Source: Loigolactobacillus jiayinensis (GTDB lineage Bacteria; Bacillota; Bacilli; Lactobacillales; Lactobacillaceae). From it: a DNA stretch of 42,270 bases. Below are positions 1 to 7,724 of the stretch, one piece after another. Under the pieces are notes generated by a model. That model saw nothing but the letters and a program-made list of their open reading frames with translations, was not told the DNA's origin and made no database searches. Position 1 is the first letter of the stretch, and every line of letters starts with the position of its first letter. The position numbers and the translations under genes were made by a program. Location of the stretch: assembly GCF_003946445.1 (NCBI RefSeq), contig NZ_RHOF01000035.1, positions 1 to 42,270 on the forward strand, given 5' to 3'.

Positions 1-71
1 AAACAGATAAAAGTTTATATTATTTCAATTGTCAACTTGACAGGGCCTAGTACACCACATCGTTATTTTAT

Positions 72-1136
72 TTACTTTTTGTGTTTATCTAATTCAGCAC
101 GTAAAGCCGCATTTTCTTTTTCTTTAGCCTTTAATTTCCGTCGACTAATGAACCAGAAAATACCAATCAATATCACCAAAATAATGACACCAATCAAGGT
201 ATCCAGCCAAGTATAGTCAGGTTTGATCGTTACATCCCGCTTATTCAACTTAGCTGCCTTTGTTCCGTCGATTTCAAAGTTCCGGGTAAAATGCCACTTA
301 CGTCCTTTGGAAGTTGCAACTAGGTCCAACGTGTATTTACCTGCTTTTAGGGGCTGACTGTTTAGACGCACAGGAAAAGCAAATTTAGAGTTAGGCGCCA
401 TCTGCATCCCTTTATTGGTCTGCTGGTACTTAACCTTTTGACTACCACGCGTGTAAATCTTGGCTTTGACCGTTAATTGATTGACATAGGTTGCCGTCAC
501 ATTACGCAAAGTGGCGTTGATCACATTCCGATAATTAACTTGGCTGGCCGCGACCTGGCCTAATTTTAACTGTGGGGTCACGGCTTGCGTATTTTGATGC
601 AAAACAATGCCAATCACGTAGGCGTACTGATTCTGTACCGTTGTTCCCTTAGTCGCCTTCTTTTGCGCATCTAGCGCGTTGACATCTTGTAGTCTAAGCC
701 CACTAGCGAGGATTCCATTAAACTTGCCCGCTGGCATTGTAACGTTTAACTTAACCGCAGTTTTTTGATGAGCTGGGATATTAATGGTTTTTTGCTCCGG
801 CTTAACATAATCTGCTAACGAATAACGTAATGTGGTGTCTGCTTTTGCTTTAACCTTAGTGTATTCCACAACGCCATTTATATTAGTCGTGGCCGCATTA
901 ACTTCCGGCTTTAACTTAACCGCTTTATCAGTCAGGTTGGTCACCGTTGTGCTAATCGTCTGTTGCGCACCTGGCGCTAATTTTAAATCGAAGTAATTAA
1001 CGTTTTTGGTGACTTGATTATCCGGCAGATTGGTTTCTACCCCAAAAGTCAATTCACTAGCCGCAGCAGGCTGGAGCCAAGTAAACAGTCCTAAAATTAA
1101 GGCTAAAGTAGCTAATACCAAATTTCGTCGTTTCAA
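72..1136 (-). CDS. DUF916/DUF3324 WxL-interacting membrane protein (CscA-like)
   Basis: Cell-surface protein of the family that holds WxL proteins at the wall. It has a signal peptide (about residues 1-26, ending PAAA before SELTFG), an extracellular part matching the DUF916 then DUF3324 order (now often called the peptidoglycan-binding and host-binding domains of WxL-interacting proteins), one transmembrane segment at about 309-330 (WLDTLIGVIILVILIGIFWF) and a charged cytoplasmic tail. No sortase motif is present, so it is anchored by the membrane helix. The longest reading frame begins at a GTG at 1145, but that codon overlaps the ribosome site AAAGGA; the TTG at 1134-1136 lies about 10 bases after that site, giving 354 residues starting MKRRN. 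It is the last gene of the csc group, after a hairpin at 1169-1196. Family assignment is firm; ligand and function are unknown. Confidence 0.88.
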   Translation of the reverse strand: MKRRNLVLATLALILGLFTWLQPAAASELTFGVETNLPDNQVTKNVNYFDLKLAPGAQQTISTTVTNLTDKAVKLKPEVNAATTNINGVVEYTKVKAKADTTLRYSLADYVKPEQKTINIPAHQKTAVKLNVTMPAGKFNGILASGLRLQDVNALDAQKKATKGTTVQNQYAYVIGIVLHQNTQAVTPQLKLGQVAASQVNYRNVINATLRNVTATYVNQLTVKAKIYTRGSQKVKYQQTNKGMQMAPNSKFAFPVRLNSQPLKAGKYTLDLVATSKGRKWHFTRNFEIDGTKAAKLNKRDVTIKPDYTWLDTLIGVIILVILIGIFWFISRRKLKAKEKENAALRAELDKHKK

Positions 1137-1168
1137 CAGACACACATCCTTTATTCGTTAGTACGCGG

Positions 1169-1196
1169 CAAAAAGACAGCTTTAACTGCCTTTTTG
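1169..1196 (-). terminator. Intergenic hairpin between the small WxL gene and the DUF916 gene
   Basis: Arms CAAAAAG-CAG and CTG-CTTTTTG around a 6-base loop form an 11-pair stem on the minus-strand RNA (one pair is G-U), ending in a run of five U. It looks like a weak terminator or attenuator inside the csc operon that would lower expression of the last gene. Strength not known. Confidence 0.5.
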
Positions 1197-1233
1197 AGCA
1201 CGCCTGAGTATGATTAGTCGAACGGGTTGATTA

Positions 1234-1935
1234 TTAGTTTGCGGGCACGTCAGTTAAGGTCCACGTTAATTCTGATGTGTAGGTGGTTGCATCTGGATGG
1301 GCCGCAACTGGGACGTCTAATTTAGCCTTTGAAGCACCAGTTTCACCCCATTTATCCGCCCAAGTACCAAAGCCAGCACCAGCGCCAGCGTCCATAATAA
1401 CTGATGACGTTCCTGGCGTTAAAGTAACATCATGTGTTGTTGGTGCTTTTTCAGCATTGTTAGTCGTCGTAATCGCCGTCCCTGAGAAGGATAATGCTGC
1501 ACCATTTAATTTACCGTCGCTCTCATTGGCAAACTGATCCTGTTGCATAACCGTCAAGGTCCAGCCTTTAACCGCACCAGAACGTTGATCAGTCACCTGA
1601 ACAAAATTAGAAATTGCTTTGCCTTCAGTTGTTTTATCGTCTGCAGCTGTATAAGTTGCATCTGCGGTTGGTACATCATGTGTCCCAAAATCTAAATCAG
1701 AAACATAATCAATGGTCAACGGTCCTGTTTCACCAGTACCAGGACCAGGGCCTGGATTGCTAGGATCAGGGTCTTCAGGATCAATTGGATTAGTAGGATC
1801 AGTCGTGTCGGTAAAAGTAGCTGTCGCAGTTGAATCTTCTGATTTGGATACAGCTGCGCTCACGCTTGTTGCTGTCCCACCAATCAATAAACCACTGAGT
1901 AATGTCATTGTTACCAAAGCACTTGTTTTAATCAT
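1234..1935 (-). CDS. WxL-domain cell-surface protein (CscB-like)
   Basis: Secreted protein of 233 residues. It has an N-terminal signal peptide (MIKTS..., cleavage near SVSA/AVSK), a short Thr-rich then Pro/Asp/Gly-rich linker (DPEDPDPSNPGPGPGTG), and a WxL domain filling the rest. The domain shows the usual start YVSDLDFGTHDV and both signature motifs, GWTLTV in the middle and LTWTLTDVPAN at the C-terminus. WxL domains bind peptidoglycan non-covalently and work in complexes with DUF916/DUF3324 proteins, one of which is encoded just downstream. A GTG in frame at 1944 overlaps the ribosome site AAGAGGTGA; the ATG at 1935 sits 6 bases after it and is the better start. No catalytic or sugar-binding domain is visible. 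Confidence 0.9.
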   Translation of the reverse strand: MIKTSALVTMTLLSGLLIGGTATSVSAAVSKSEDSTATATFTDTTDPTNPIDPEDPDPSNPGPGPGTGETGPLTIDYVSDLDFGTHDVPTADATYTAADDKTTEGKAISNFVQVTDQRSGAVKGWTLTVMQQDQFANESDGKLNGAALSFSGTAITTTNNAEKAPTTHDVTLTPGTSSVIMDAGAGAGFGTWADKWGETGASKAKLDVPVAAHPDATTYTSELTWTLTDVPAN

Positions 1936-1947
1936 GCTAGTCACCTC

Positions 1948-2286
1948 TTAATTTAATTTATGTTGCCCTAACCTGCTTTTAAAACTTAATCCTGCTAATC
2001 CAATCAGTAGACCACTGCCTAAAAGGGTTAATCCCCAAGAAGCTTGTTCATTAGTTTGCGGTAGTACTGATTGGGCGCTGCCTGCTTGCGAACTGATTTG
2101 ACCAGTACCCTGATTTGTTCCCTGCTGATTCGGTACACTTGGTTTAACAACCGCTGCCGGTGTGGTTGCAGCGTTGGGCACAAAACTTGTTTGCGCCTGA
2201 CTATTGATTGCGGCATAACTAGCCGTACTCGGTAAAAGGAGTGCCGCAGCTAGTAGCAAATTTAAGATGAGCTTCTTTGCATTCAT
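1948..2286 (-). CDS. Small LPXTG-type wall-anchored protein (CscD-like)
   Basis: A 112-residue secreted protein with a signal peptide (about 1-25, ending TASYA), a low-complexity Gln/Ser/Thr/Ala/Pro region of about 50 residues, and a sorting signal at the C-terminus: LPQTNE (from residue 75), a hydrophobic stretch (WGLTLLGSGLLIGLAGL) and a basic tail. LPQTxE is the sortase A form known from Lactiplantibacillus plantarum. Such small anchored proteins are a regular member of csc clusters and are thought to tether the WxL complex to the wall. The reading frame extends upstream to 2334, but AAAGGGG is placed 8 bases before the ATG at 2286, which also begins a normal signal peptide. It lies between the two WxL genes, 12 bases from the next one. 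Confidence 0.85.
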   Translation of the reverse strand: MNAKKLILNLLLAAALLLPSTASYAAINSQAQTSFVPNAATTPAAVVKPSVPNQQGTNQGTGQISSQAGSAQSVLPQTNEQASWGLTLLGSGLLIGLAGLSFKSRLGQHKLN

Positions 2287-2300
2287 CAGCGTGACCCCTT

Positions 2301-3755
2301 TCACGAATTCGGCGGTGTTTCTTGTAAATTCCAAGTCACCGTACCAGAGTATTTTTCAGCTTTCGGTTGCCCCGGCTTTGGTTCAAAAGCCAAGCCATTT
2401 TGTGCATCCCACTTATCAGAGAGATTAGTGGTTTTACCAGGTGTTGCTGTGGTTAAGCTAGCTACTGGACTGGCAGCGCTAGACAATGTATAGTCAGTGC
2501 CATTGTTCAAATAGTGCAAACTATCAGTTAAAACCGTACCGGTGGTTTCACCAGTCATCTGCTTAGTTAAACTCGCCGTTAGTTTCCAGCCGTTGATCTT
2601 CACACCTGCCGGAAAAACACGCGTATCTTCCACCGCCAAGGGCTTGTCACCAGTTGGAATTCTGCCCATATATGTTACGGCATTGGTTGCCTTCACATCA
2701 AGATTATTGCCAAAATTAATCTGACTCGGTGCAGTGATACCGATCGTGCCTTGAATGTACGCTAGTTTAAAAGAACTTGAGACCATCTCACCACTAGTTC
2801 GCCGTGCCTCAATTCGAAACGAATAAAGGGCTCCAGCCATAGCAGTACTTGGATCTGGGAAGTAACTATCTGGAACAACGTACTTCCATGGCTGATTGTC
2901 GCCGAGAATCGCATTAAAAGTACCTAACGTTCTATTCTGAAGCACACTACCAGGACCACTGTGCGCATAGGCTACAAGAACAAAAGTCAGTTTTTCCTTG
3001 AGCGTATCATTTAGTGTACCGGAAAGTGTAAAGTCGCCGCCATAATAAAAACTAGTTGCGATATCACTGGTGCCAGTAGCTTGATCAGCTCTCAAGAAAA
3101 ATGTTGCACGCGTCGTTGCTGCTGTTTCAAGACTGGAATCTAAATCTGGGGTACTTGGGGTTGAGGTCGAATCTTCATCCACAACGACAGTACTGTTGGC
3201 TTCAGTTTCACTAGTGGCCTCTTCTTGCTGTAAAGTTGCATCAGCTGTTGATTCTGCGGATTCAGTAGCTTCCGTTGACTCAGAAGAAGCCGTTGATTCT
3301 GAAGCCTCTGGGGTAGTCTCTGTAGTTGTTATTGCTTGGAAATTAGACTGTAGCGTTCCTGCAGTTGCTTGTAATTGGTAATTGCCTGCGGTGACTGCTG
3401 TTATGGGAATTGCCAACTTAAGTGTTGTTGCTGCATGTGTGGTGATCAATAGGTCAGTTGCCTCAAGTCGTGCACTGAATTGCTCACTACTGGTATTGTT
3501 ACGCTGGTTAAGTGCCGCTACGTCCGTTGTCAGTCCCGCTGGTAAGGTTAACGTAATCTGTGTCTCAGCAGGGACATTAACGGCTGTTAACATCAATTCA
3601 TTACTTGACGCCACTTCTAAATCACTAACACCACTTAAGGTCAATTCTGGTTGCGCTACTGTGGTCGCCGCTTGAACTGAACTACCCACAATTCCAACGA
3701 CCAAACTGACAAGAGCAAATAGATTTAGCCAGCGGCGCCACATCCTAGTCCGCAT
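2301..3755 (-). CDS. Large WxL-domain surface protein (CscC-like)
   Basis: A 484-residue secreted protein, first gene of the csc group. After a signal peptide (MRTRMWRRWLNLFALVSLVVG...) comes a beta-rich segment of about 120 residues (from about 30 to 150), then a low-complexity Ser/Thr/Glu/Ala linker of about 75 residues, a second extracellular segment, and a C-terminal WxL domain with INFGNNLDVKA, INGWKLTA and the final VTWNLQETPPNS. The linker probably works as a flexible wall spacer. I do not recognise an enzyme or lectin domain. The frame is open to 3779, but AGGTGG lies 5 bases before the ATG at 3755. Its promoter region holds two 16-bp palindromes (3819-3855) that the neighbouring Mga-like regulator could bind. 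Confidence 0.85.
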   Translation of the reverse strand: MRTRMWRRWLNLFALVSLVVGIVGSSVQAATTVAQPELTLSGVSDLEVASSNELMLTAVNVPAETQITLTLPAGLTTDVAALNQRNNTSSEQFSARLEATDLLITTHAATTLKLAIPITAVTAGNYQLQATAGTLQSNFQAITTTETTPEASESTASSESTEATESAESTADATLQQEEATSETEANSTVVVDEDSTSTPSTPDLDSSLETAATTRATFFLRADQATGTSDIATSFYYGGDFTLSGTLNDTLKEKLTFVLVAYAHSGPGSVLQNRTLGTFNAILGDNQPWKYVVPDSYFPDPSTAMAGALYSFRIEARRTSGEMVSSSFKLAYIQGTIGITAPSQINFGNNLDVKATNAVTYMGRIPTGDKPLAVEDTRVFPAGVKINGWKLTASLTKQMTGETTGTVLTDSLHYLNNGTDYTLSSAASPVASLTTATPGKTTNLSDKWDAQNGLAFEPKPGQPKAEKYSGTVTWNLQETPPNS

Positions 3756-3818
3756 AAGTCCACCTACTTTCCTAATCATTTTTACAAGTTAATTGTAACC
3801 GATATCATTAAAAATAGT

Positions 3819-3855
3819 TTATCAAAAATGATAATAACATTACCAAAAATGATAA
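3819..3855. promoter_or_regulatory. Tandem palindromes upstream of the csc genes
   Basis: Two 16-bp elements lie at 3819-3834 and 3840-3855. The first, TTATCAAAAATGATAA, is a perfect 6+4+6 palindrome; the second differs by one base (TTACCAAAAATGATAA). Their starts are 21 bp apart, two helical turns, so they face the same side of the DNA. They lie about 65-100 bases upstream of the large WxL gene in AT-rich DNA. This is the layout of a cooperative operator; binding by the adjacent Mga-family protein is an inference. Confidence 0.5.
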
Positions 3856-3874
3856 AACAAATAATTTAAAGGAC

Positions 3875-3915
3875 AAAAAAATAGCAATAATCACTTAATT
3901 AAAGTGTTTATTGCT
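3875..3915 (-). terminator. Terminator of the Mga-like regulator gene
   Basis: A hairpin of AGCAATAA and TTATTGCT arms (3883-3915), with a second inner stem CACTT/AAGTG, directly follows the stop codon at 3917. On the minus strand it is followed by seven T (3875-3881). A clear Rho-independent terminator separating the regulator from the csc promoter. Confidence 0.85.
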
Positions 3916-3916
3916 A

Positions 3917-5422
3917 TTAAACAAAGCTATTAGTCTGTTCAAGTAGTGTTCTGCCACATCCGATATAGGATATTATTTCTTCTATATTATGCAGGTCACG
4001 TTTAGTGCCCAAGTGCGTTAATTGATAAATTTGTTGATCAGCAGCAACCGTAGCTAATTTATGATTAGTTATGACTAGGTCATAATCGTGCCCTGGCTGA
4101 TACATTGTGATATTGATCAGCCATTGATTGTGTAATCGTTGCTGTAATTTGCCGATCAATAAACGTTCAAAGACATCCGTAAAATCAGTCGCTAAGCCAA
4201 TCGTTATTTCTCGTCGTTGCTGCGTTTGAAATTCATTGATAATCAACAATAAGCAATCCTGAAAATAAGCCTGATTAGTTGTTACGATCAAGCCTAACTG
4301 TGAATAATCACTTTGCTTTAACTTGTCGATCACATCGGTCACCAGCCCTTGCAGTTCAGCTGTAAAATAAAATTGCTGATAATAAATAGTCGCCGCTGAA
4401 TTAAAGGTTGCCAGCTCACCAGTAAATAAATACGGTTGCGCCAAAGTATCAAACAATAATTTAGTAAGGCTAAACGGACATTGTTCAGGTTTAATTGCTA
4501 ATTCCTGACAAATAGTTTGGTTAAAGGCTAACAGCAACCGACTTAATTCGGTGTAATTTTTTTGATAGATATCGGCAAATTGACGGACCACCGTGGCGTG
4601 ACTGTTGAACACGCTCATGCCTAGCAACATGGCAAACAAAGCCTTGGTTTCAAAATCAACGGTTGCCGCGTTGGTCCGCTCGAACAATTGGCAATAATAG
4701 AGATTGATCCGTTCGAACAGTACATTATTGCGACTAAGTTCCGCGATTGCTGGCGGTAGTTGCTGATCGAACTTTACGCTTGTTAATTGCCGCTGGCGTG
4801 AAATTGTAATCCATAATTTGATTCGCTGCGCTGCTACCGTGTTAAATTGATAAGCAAAATAGCTTTCCAAGCGGGCGATATATTGATCGTGTACAATGTT
4901 AGTTTGAATTTCCAACGGTAATACTTGGGTAAACAGCTGGTAATAAAAATAGCGAATCTGTAATTCTGAACCAACTAATTGCCCATGCCGAATTGCTATT
5001 TTAAATTCACGCAATACCCGATTAATATGTTGAATATGCCGATACAGCGAGGCCTCACTAATAGCCAACGTGAAAATAAAATCTTGTAAATTAACTTTAC
5101 CCTTACGATACATTAACAATAAAATTTGATAATCGATCGCATTGCGAAAAACGTGATCAAAGCACAACTCATTTAGGGTTATTTGACCAGCTAAGTTTAA
5201 CTGTATCTGATTAGGTGTTAGCTGTAGCTCAACGACATTACTAATAATCGCAGGTTGTAGATCAATTACTAATTGCTCAACATAACGATTTAACGAAGAT
5301 AATGAAATTGACAATCGTTGACTCAAAACTTGCTTACTAAGCGCACCATCCGCCCAGTAAAGCTGTTCTAGTAATAACACTGTGATTCGGTCCTGTTTAT
5401 CTAATAAGTCTTCTTTAAACAT
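3917..5422 (-). CDS. Mga-family transcriptional regulator
   Basis: A 501-residue DNA-binding protein with the architecture of Mga/AtxA-type regulators. It has an N-terminal winged-helix region (about 20-70, including LSKQVLSQRLSISLSSLNRYVEQL), a second helix-turn-helix of the Mga type (about 100-150, with LAISEASLYRHIQHINRVL), a central helical PRD-like region (about 170-370), and a C-terminal part resembling a PTS EIIB fold (about 385-490). Proteins of this family usually activate nearby surface-protein genes and may be tuned by PTS phosphorylation. The adjacent, co-oriented csc genes are the obvious target, by inference. The frame opens at a GTG at 5440, but that codon overlaps the site GGAAAGGGG; the ATG at 5422 is correctly spaced. 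Its own terminator follows, so it is transcribed separately. Confidence 0.83.
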   Translation of the reverse strand: MFKEDLLDKQDRITVLLLEQLYWADGALSKQVLSQRLSISLSSLNRYVEQLVIDLQPAIISNVVELQLTPNQIQLNLAGQITLNELCFDHVFRNAIDYQILLLMYRKGKVNLQDFIFTLAISEASLYRHIQHINRVLREFKIAIRHGQLVGSELQIRYFYYQLFTQVLPLEIQTNIVHDQYIARLESYFAYQFNTVAAQRIKLWITISRQRQLTSVKFDQQLPPAIAELSRNNVLFERINLYYCQLFERTNAATVDFETKALFAMLLGMSVFNSHATVVRQFADIYQKNYTELSRLLLAFNQTICQELAIKPEQCPFSLTKLLFDTLAQPYLFTGELATFNSAATIYYQQFYFTAELQGLVTDVIDKLKQSDYSQLGLIVTTNQAYFQDCLLLIINEFQTQQRREITIGLATDFTDVFERLLIGKLQQRLHNQWLINITMYQPGHDYDLVITNHKLATVAADQQIYQLTHLGTKRDLHNIEEIISYIGCGRTLLEQTNSFV

Positions 5423-5486
5423 AAGCTGGCCCCTTTCCACAAAAAGATACCATCGTTATTAAAACTTAATTGCTCATTTTCTTAAT

Positions 5487-5503
5487 TTTAAGGTTCATTT
5501 AAG
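5487..5503 (+). promoter_or_regulatory. TTTAAG-N5-TTTAAG direct repeat (CiaR-type site)
   Basis: The exact sequence TTTAAG GTTCA TTTAAG is at 5487-5503; the match extends to TTTAAGGTT twice, 11 bp apart. An 11-bp direct repeat is typical of OmpR-class response regulators, and this hexamer pair equals the published CiaR consensus of streptococci. It lies 65-81 bases upstream of the Mga-like start, in reverse orientation to that gene. No such regulator is in the window, so function is inferred. Confidence 0.35.
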
Positions 5504-5648
5504 GTTAAAGTTATTCCAAAACATGAAGAATTTGCGACGCCAAACAATTGACTGCTTATATTAAGCCACCAACGCTACTGCTTTAGACTAATTTCACTTT
5601 TGTCTGCTCAAAATTAATAACTAACAGCTCAAATTAGCGGTGTAACGC

Positions 5649-5683
5649 AAAAAGGGCTAATTTAACGTTAAATTAGCCCTTTT
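5649..5683 (-). terminator. Second terminator-like palindrome downstream of hup
   Basis: A perfect 34-nt palindrome (5650-5683): GGGCTAATTTAA and its complement around a CG centre, flanked by A4/T4. On the minus strand it runs into five T (5649-5653). It lies 9 bases beyond the hup terminator and would act as a back-up terminator; by symmetry it could also work on the plus strand. Confidence 0.7.
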
Positions 5684-5691
5684 CACGGTAT

Positions 5692-5720
5692 AAAAAAACT
5701 AGCAACCGAAATTGCTAGTT
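5692..5720 (-). terminator. Terminator of hup
   Basis: Arms AACTAGCAA (5697-5705) and TTGCTAGTT (5712-5720) form a 9-bp stem with a 6-base loop, followed on the minus strand by seven T (5692-5698). It begins 10 bases after the hup stop codon. Confidence 0.88.
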
Positions 5721-5729
5721 CATCATGCT

Positions 5730-6005
5730 TTATTTAACTGCATCTTTTAATGCTTTACCAGGTTTGAATGCAGGTACTTTGCTGGCTGGAATTTCAATTT
5801 CAGCACCAGTTTGTGGGTTACGACCCTTACGAGCAGCACGGTCACGAACTTCAAAGTTACCAAAACCAATCAATTGAACCTTTTCGCCTTTTGCTAATGT
5901 GTCTTGGATTGAACCAAAAACAGCATCAACAGCAGCGGTTGCATCTTTTTTAGTCAAACCAGTTTGGCTAGCGACGTTTTCGATTAATTCAGCTTTGTTT
6001 GCCAT
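5730..6005 (-). CDS. hup: DNA-binding protein HU
   Basis: Histone-like protein of 91 residues, the usual HU length. It binds and bends DNA as a dimer and compacts the nucleoid. The sequence shows the N-terminal helical dimer part ([11 protein letters not shown]), the beta sheet with [21 protein letters not shown] (the GRNPQTG motif at 61-67 leads into the DNA-binding arm), and the conserved C-terminal end [15 protein letters not shown]. The upstream in-frame GTG at 6017 overlaps the ribosome site AGGAGGTGA; ATG at 6005 is the HU family start. Highly expressed in most bacteria, in line with its strong ribosome site, its own promoter and two terminators. Confidence 0.97.
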   Translation of the reverse strand: MANKAELIENVASQTGLTKKDATAAVDAVFGSIQDTLAKGEKVQLIGFGNFEVRDRAARKGRNPQTGAEIEIPASKVPAFKPGKALKDAVK

Positions 6006-6031
6006 AGTGAATGTCACCTCCTGAGCAACAA

Positions 6032-6047
6032 TTAGACAGTTGTCTAA
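6032..6047. promoter_or_regulatory. Inverted repeat in the hup leader
   Basis: TTAGACA-GT-TGTCTAA (7-bp arms, 2-base centre) lies 27-42 bases upstream of the hup ATG. A possible -10 (TATATT, minus strand, 6046-6051) touches its edge, so it could be an operator at a start site, or a small hairpin in the mRNA leader. No binding protein is evident. Confidence 0.4.
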
Positions 6048-6110
6048 TATAAAATGAGTACTGCACTTAGCAGTTTTGAAATAATGGTTTGCAACATCAT
6101 TTCTGAATCA

Positions 6111-6139
6111 AAGATATCATAGGAACGCCTTGATAGCAA
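6111..6139 (-). promoter_or_regulatory. Candidate hup promoter
   Basis: On the minus strand TTGCTA (6134-6139) and TATCTT (6111-6116) are separated by 17 bases. This is a good sigma-A match about 105 bases upstream of the hup start. A short CCTTG/CAAGG inverted repeat overlaps the -35. Confidence 0.45.
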
Positions 6140-6237
6140 GGTTTTTTCATATTTTTAAGCGCTTTTTCTTTAAAAACCACTAAATATGAGAAAAGTCTTC
6201 ATAATTCGACGTTTTTATTGTTAAATCAGGCTTTAAC

Positions 6238-7548
6238 CTACTTCCGCCGCCGAACAATAATATGGATCGGCGTACCGGAAAATTCGAAGGCATTGCGCAA
6301 CTGATTTTCTAAGAAACGTTCATACGAGAAATGCATCATGTCAGGATCGTTGACGAAAACAATAAACGTTGGTGGCTTGACCGCTACCTGCGTTGCATAA
6401 TAGATCCGTAATCGTTTCCCGTTTGATGATGGTGTTGGGTTAGTTGCAATAGCATCTAATAAGACATCATTCAACGTTGATGACGTGATCCGTCGACTTT
6501 GATTTTCGCTAACATGCTCGATCATACCTGGGATCTGGTTGAGTCGTTGCTTGCTCTTTGCGGAAACGAATACGATTGGCGCATAGTCTAAATAAGCAAA
6601 ATTAGCCCGAATCGCCTGTTCAAAGTTGTTTAGTGAATGATTATCCTTTTTCAAGGTGTCCCACTTATTGACCACAATGATAATACCGCGACCTGCTTCG
6701 TGAGCATAACCGGCAATCTTCTTATCTTGTTCGCGGATGCCTTCTTCAGCATTTAATACGACCAAAACAACATCCGAACGATCAATGGCGGACATCGCAC
6801 GTAAAACACTGTATTTTTCAGCATTTTCGTAAGCCTTGCCGCGTTTACGTAAGCCAGCTGTATCGATCATGTTAAATTCAGTTCCGTTGGCCGCAGCAAA
6901 GCGTGTATCAATAGCATCACGCGTTGTCCCAGCAATATCCGATACGATCACACGGTTTTCGCCTAAAATGGCGTTAACCAATGAAGACTTACCGACGTTC
7001 GGCCGGCCAATCAGGCTAAAGCGAATACGGGTTTCGTCTTCTGGTTCAATATCAGTTGGAAAATGTTTGATGATCTCATCAAGCAAATCACCAACACCGA
7101 TACCGTGAACACCGGAAATACCAATTGGTTCGTCAAAACCAAGCGCATAATAATCATAAATATCTTGGCGTAATTCTTGATTATCAACTTTATTAACTGC
7201 CAAAACAACTGGTTTATCAGAACGATAAAGCAACCGCGCCACGTTTTCATCTGCATCCGTAATACCTTCACGAACACTCGTCACAAAAACGATCACATCA
7301 GCTTCTTCAATTGCAATTTCTGCTTGTTCTTTAATTTGCACAACAAACGGTTGATCGACAATATCGATCCCACCAGTATCGATCAAATTAAATTCGTGGC
7401 CCAGCCATTCAGCCGATGTATAAATACGGTCACGGGTTACACCAGGCGCATCATCAACAATGGAGACACGTTGCCCTGCGATCCGATTAAAGACGGTTGA
7501 TTTACCGACGTTCGGCCGGCCAACAATAGCCACTACTGGTTTTGCCAT
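6238..7548 (-). CDS. der: Ribosome biogenesis GTPase Der
   Basis: Essential tandem GTPase (EngA) needed for maturation of the 50S ribosomal subunit. At 436 residues it has the standard length. The first G domain has GRPNVGKST at 10-18 and DTGG near 57-60; the second has GRPNVGKSS near 180, DTAG, and NKWD. A KH-like domain closes the protein and ends in the basic tail HIIVRRRK. The reading frame extends to 7575, but the family start [10 protein letters not shown] is the ATG at 7548, preceded by a modest AGTAGGCGA site. It lies between rpsA, with its own terminator, and hup. An extended -10 promoter at 7608-7616 probably drives it. Confidence 0.97.
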   Translation of the reverse strand: MAKPVVAIVGRPNVGKSTVFNRIAGQRVSIVDDAPGVTRDRIYTSAEWLGHEFNLIDTGGIDIVDQPFVVQIKEQAEIAIEEADVIVFVTSVREGITDADENVARLLYRSDKPVVLAVNKVDNQELRQDIYDYYALGFDEPIGISGVHGIGVGDLLDEIIKHFPTDIEPEDETRIRFSLIGRPNVGKSSLVNAILGENRVIVSDIAGTTRDAIDTRFAAANGTEFNMIDTAGLRKRGKAYENAEKYSVLRAMSAIDRSDVVLVVLNAEEGIREQDKKIAGYAHEAGRGIIIVVNKWDTLKKDNHSLNNFEQAIRANFAYLDYAPIVFVSAKSKQRLNQIPGMIEHVSENQSRRITSSTLNDVLLDAIATNPTPSSNGKRLRIYYATQVAVKPPTFIVFVNDPDMMHFSYERFLENQLRNAFEFSGTPIHIIVRRRK

Positions 7549-7607
7549 TTTATCGCCTACTTTCTTAAATTTCACACTTGTTTTAAATTTATTTTTGCAA
7601 TCACTTG

Positions 7608-7616
7608 ATCATAGCA
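7608..7616 (-). promoter_or_regulatory. Extended -10 promoter of der
   Basis: Minus-strand TGC-TATGAT, an extended -10 element, 60 bases upstream of the der start and downstream of the rpsA terminator. No good -35 is seen, as allowed for extended -10 promoters. Confidence 0.5.
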
Positions 7617-7675
7617 TATTCGACCAGCAAACTGTAACAACTAGTCACTAAACTAATTCTGATCTGTGTGCATAG

Positions 7676-7704
7676 AAAAAGGGATTGGTCATTACCAATC
7701 CCTT
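7676..7704 (-). terminator. Terminator of rpsA
   Basis: Perfect 9-bp stem GGGATTGGT / ACCAATCCC with a 4-base loop, followed on the minus strand by five T. It begins 20 bases after the rpsA stop. Confidence 0.9.
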
Positions 7705-7724
7705 CAACCAATATGACTGATCAC

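Larger units (their letters stand above)
5423..5729. other. Intergenic region between hup and the Mga-like gene
   Basis: 307 bases with no credible gene. It carries, from right to left, the hup terminator (5692-5720), a second perfect palindrome that can act as a terminator (5649-5683), an AT-rich stretch that must hold the promoter of the Mga-like gene, and a TTTAAG-N5-TTTAAG direct repeat (5487-5503). I could not choose a convincing -35/-10 pair for the regulator gene. Confidence 0.6.

Noticed and set aside
1-71. Terminator for the csc genes at the left edge
   Set aside because: Only a 13-nt TGTCAA-C-TTGACA palindrome (30-42) is seen, with no T run; the real terminator may lie outside the window.
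6129-6150. Plus-strand hairpin CCTTG/CAAGG followed by T6
   Set aside because: There is no plus-strand gene upstream to terminate; the short repeat overlaps the -35 of the candidate hup promoter.
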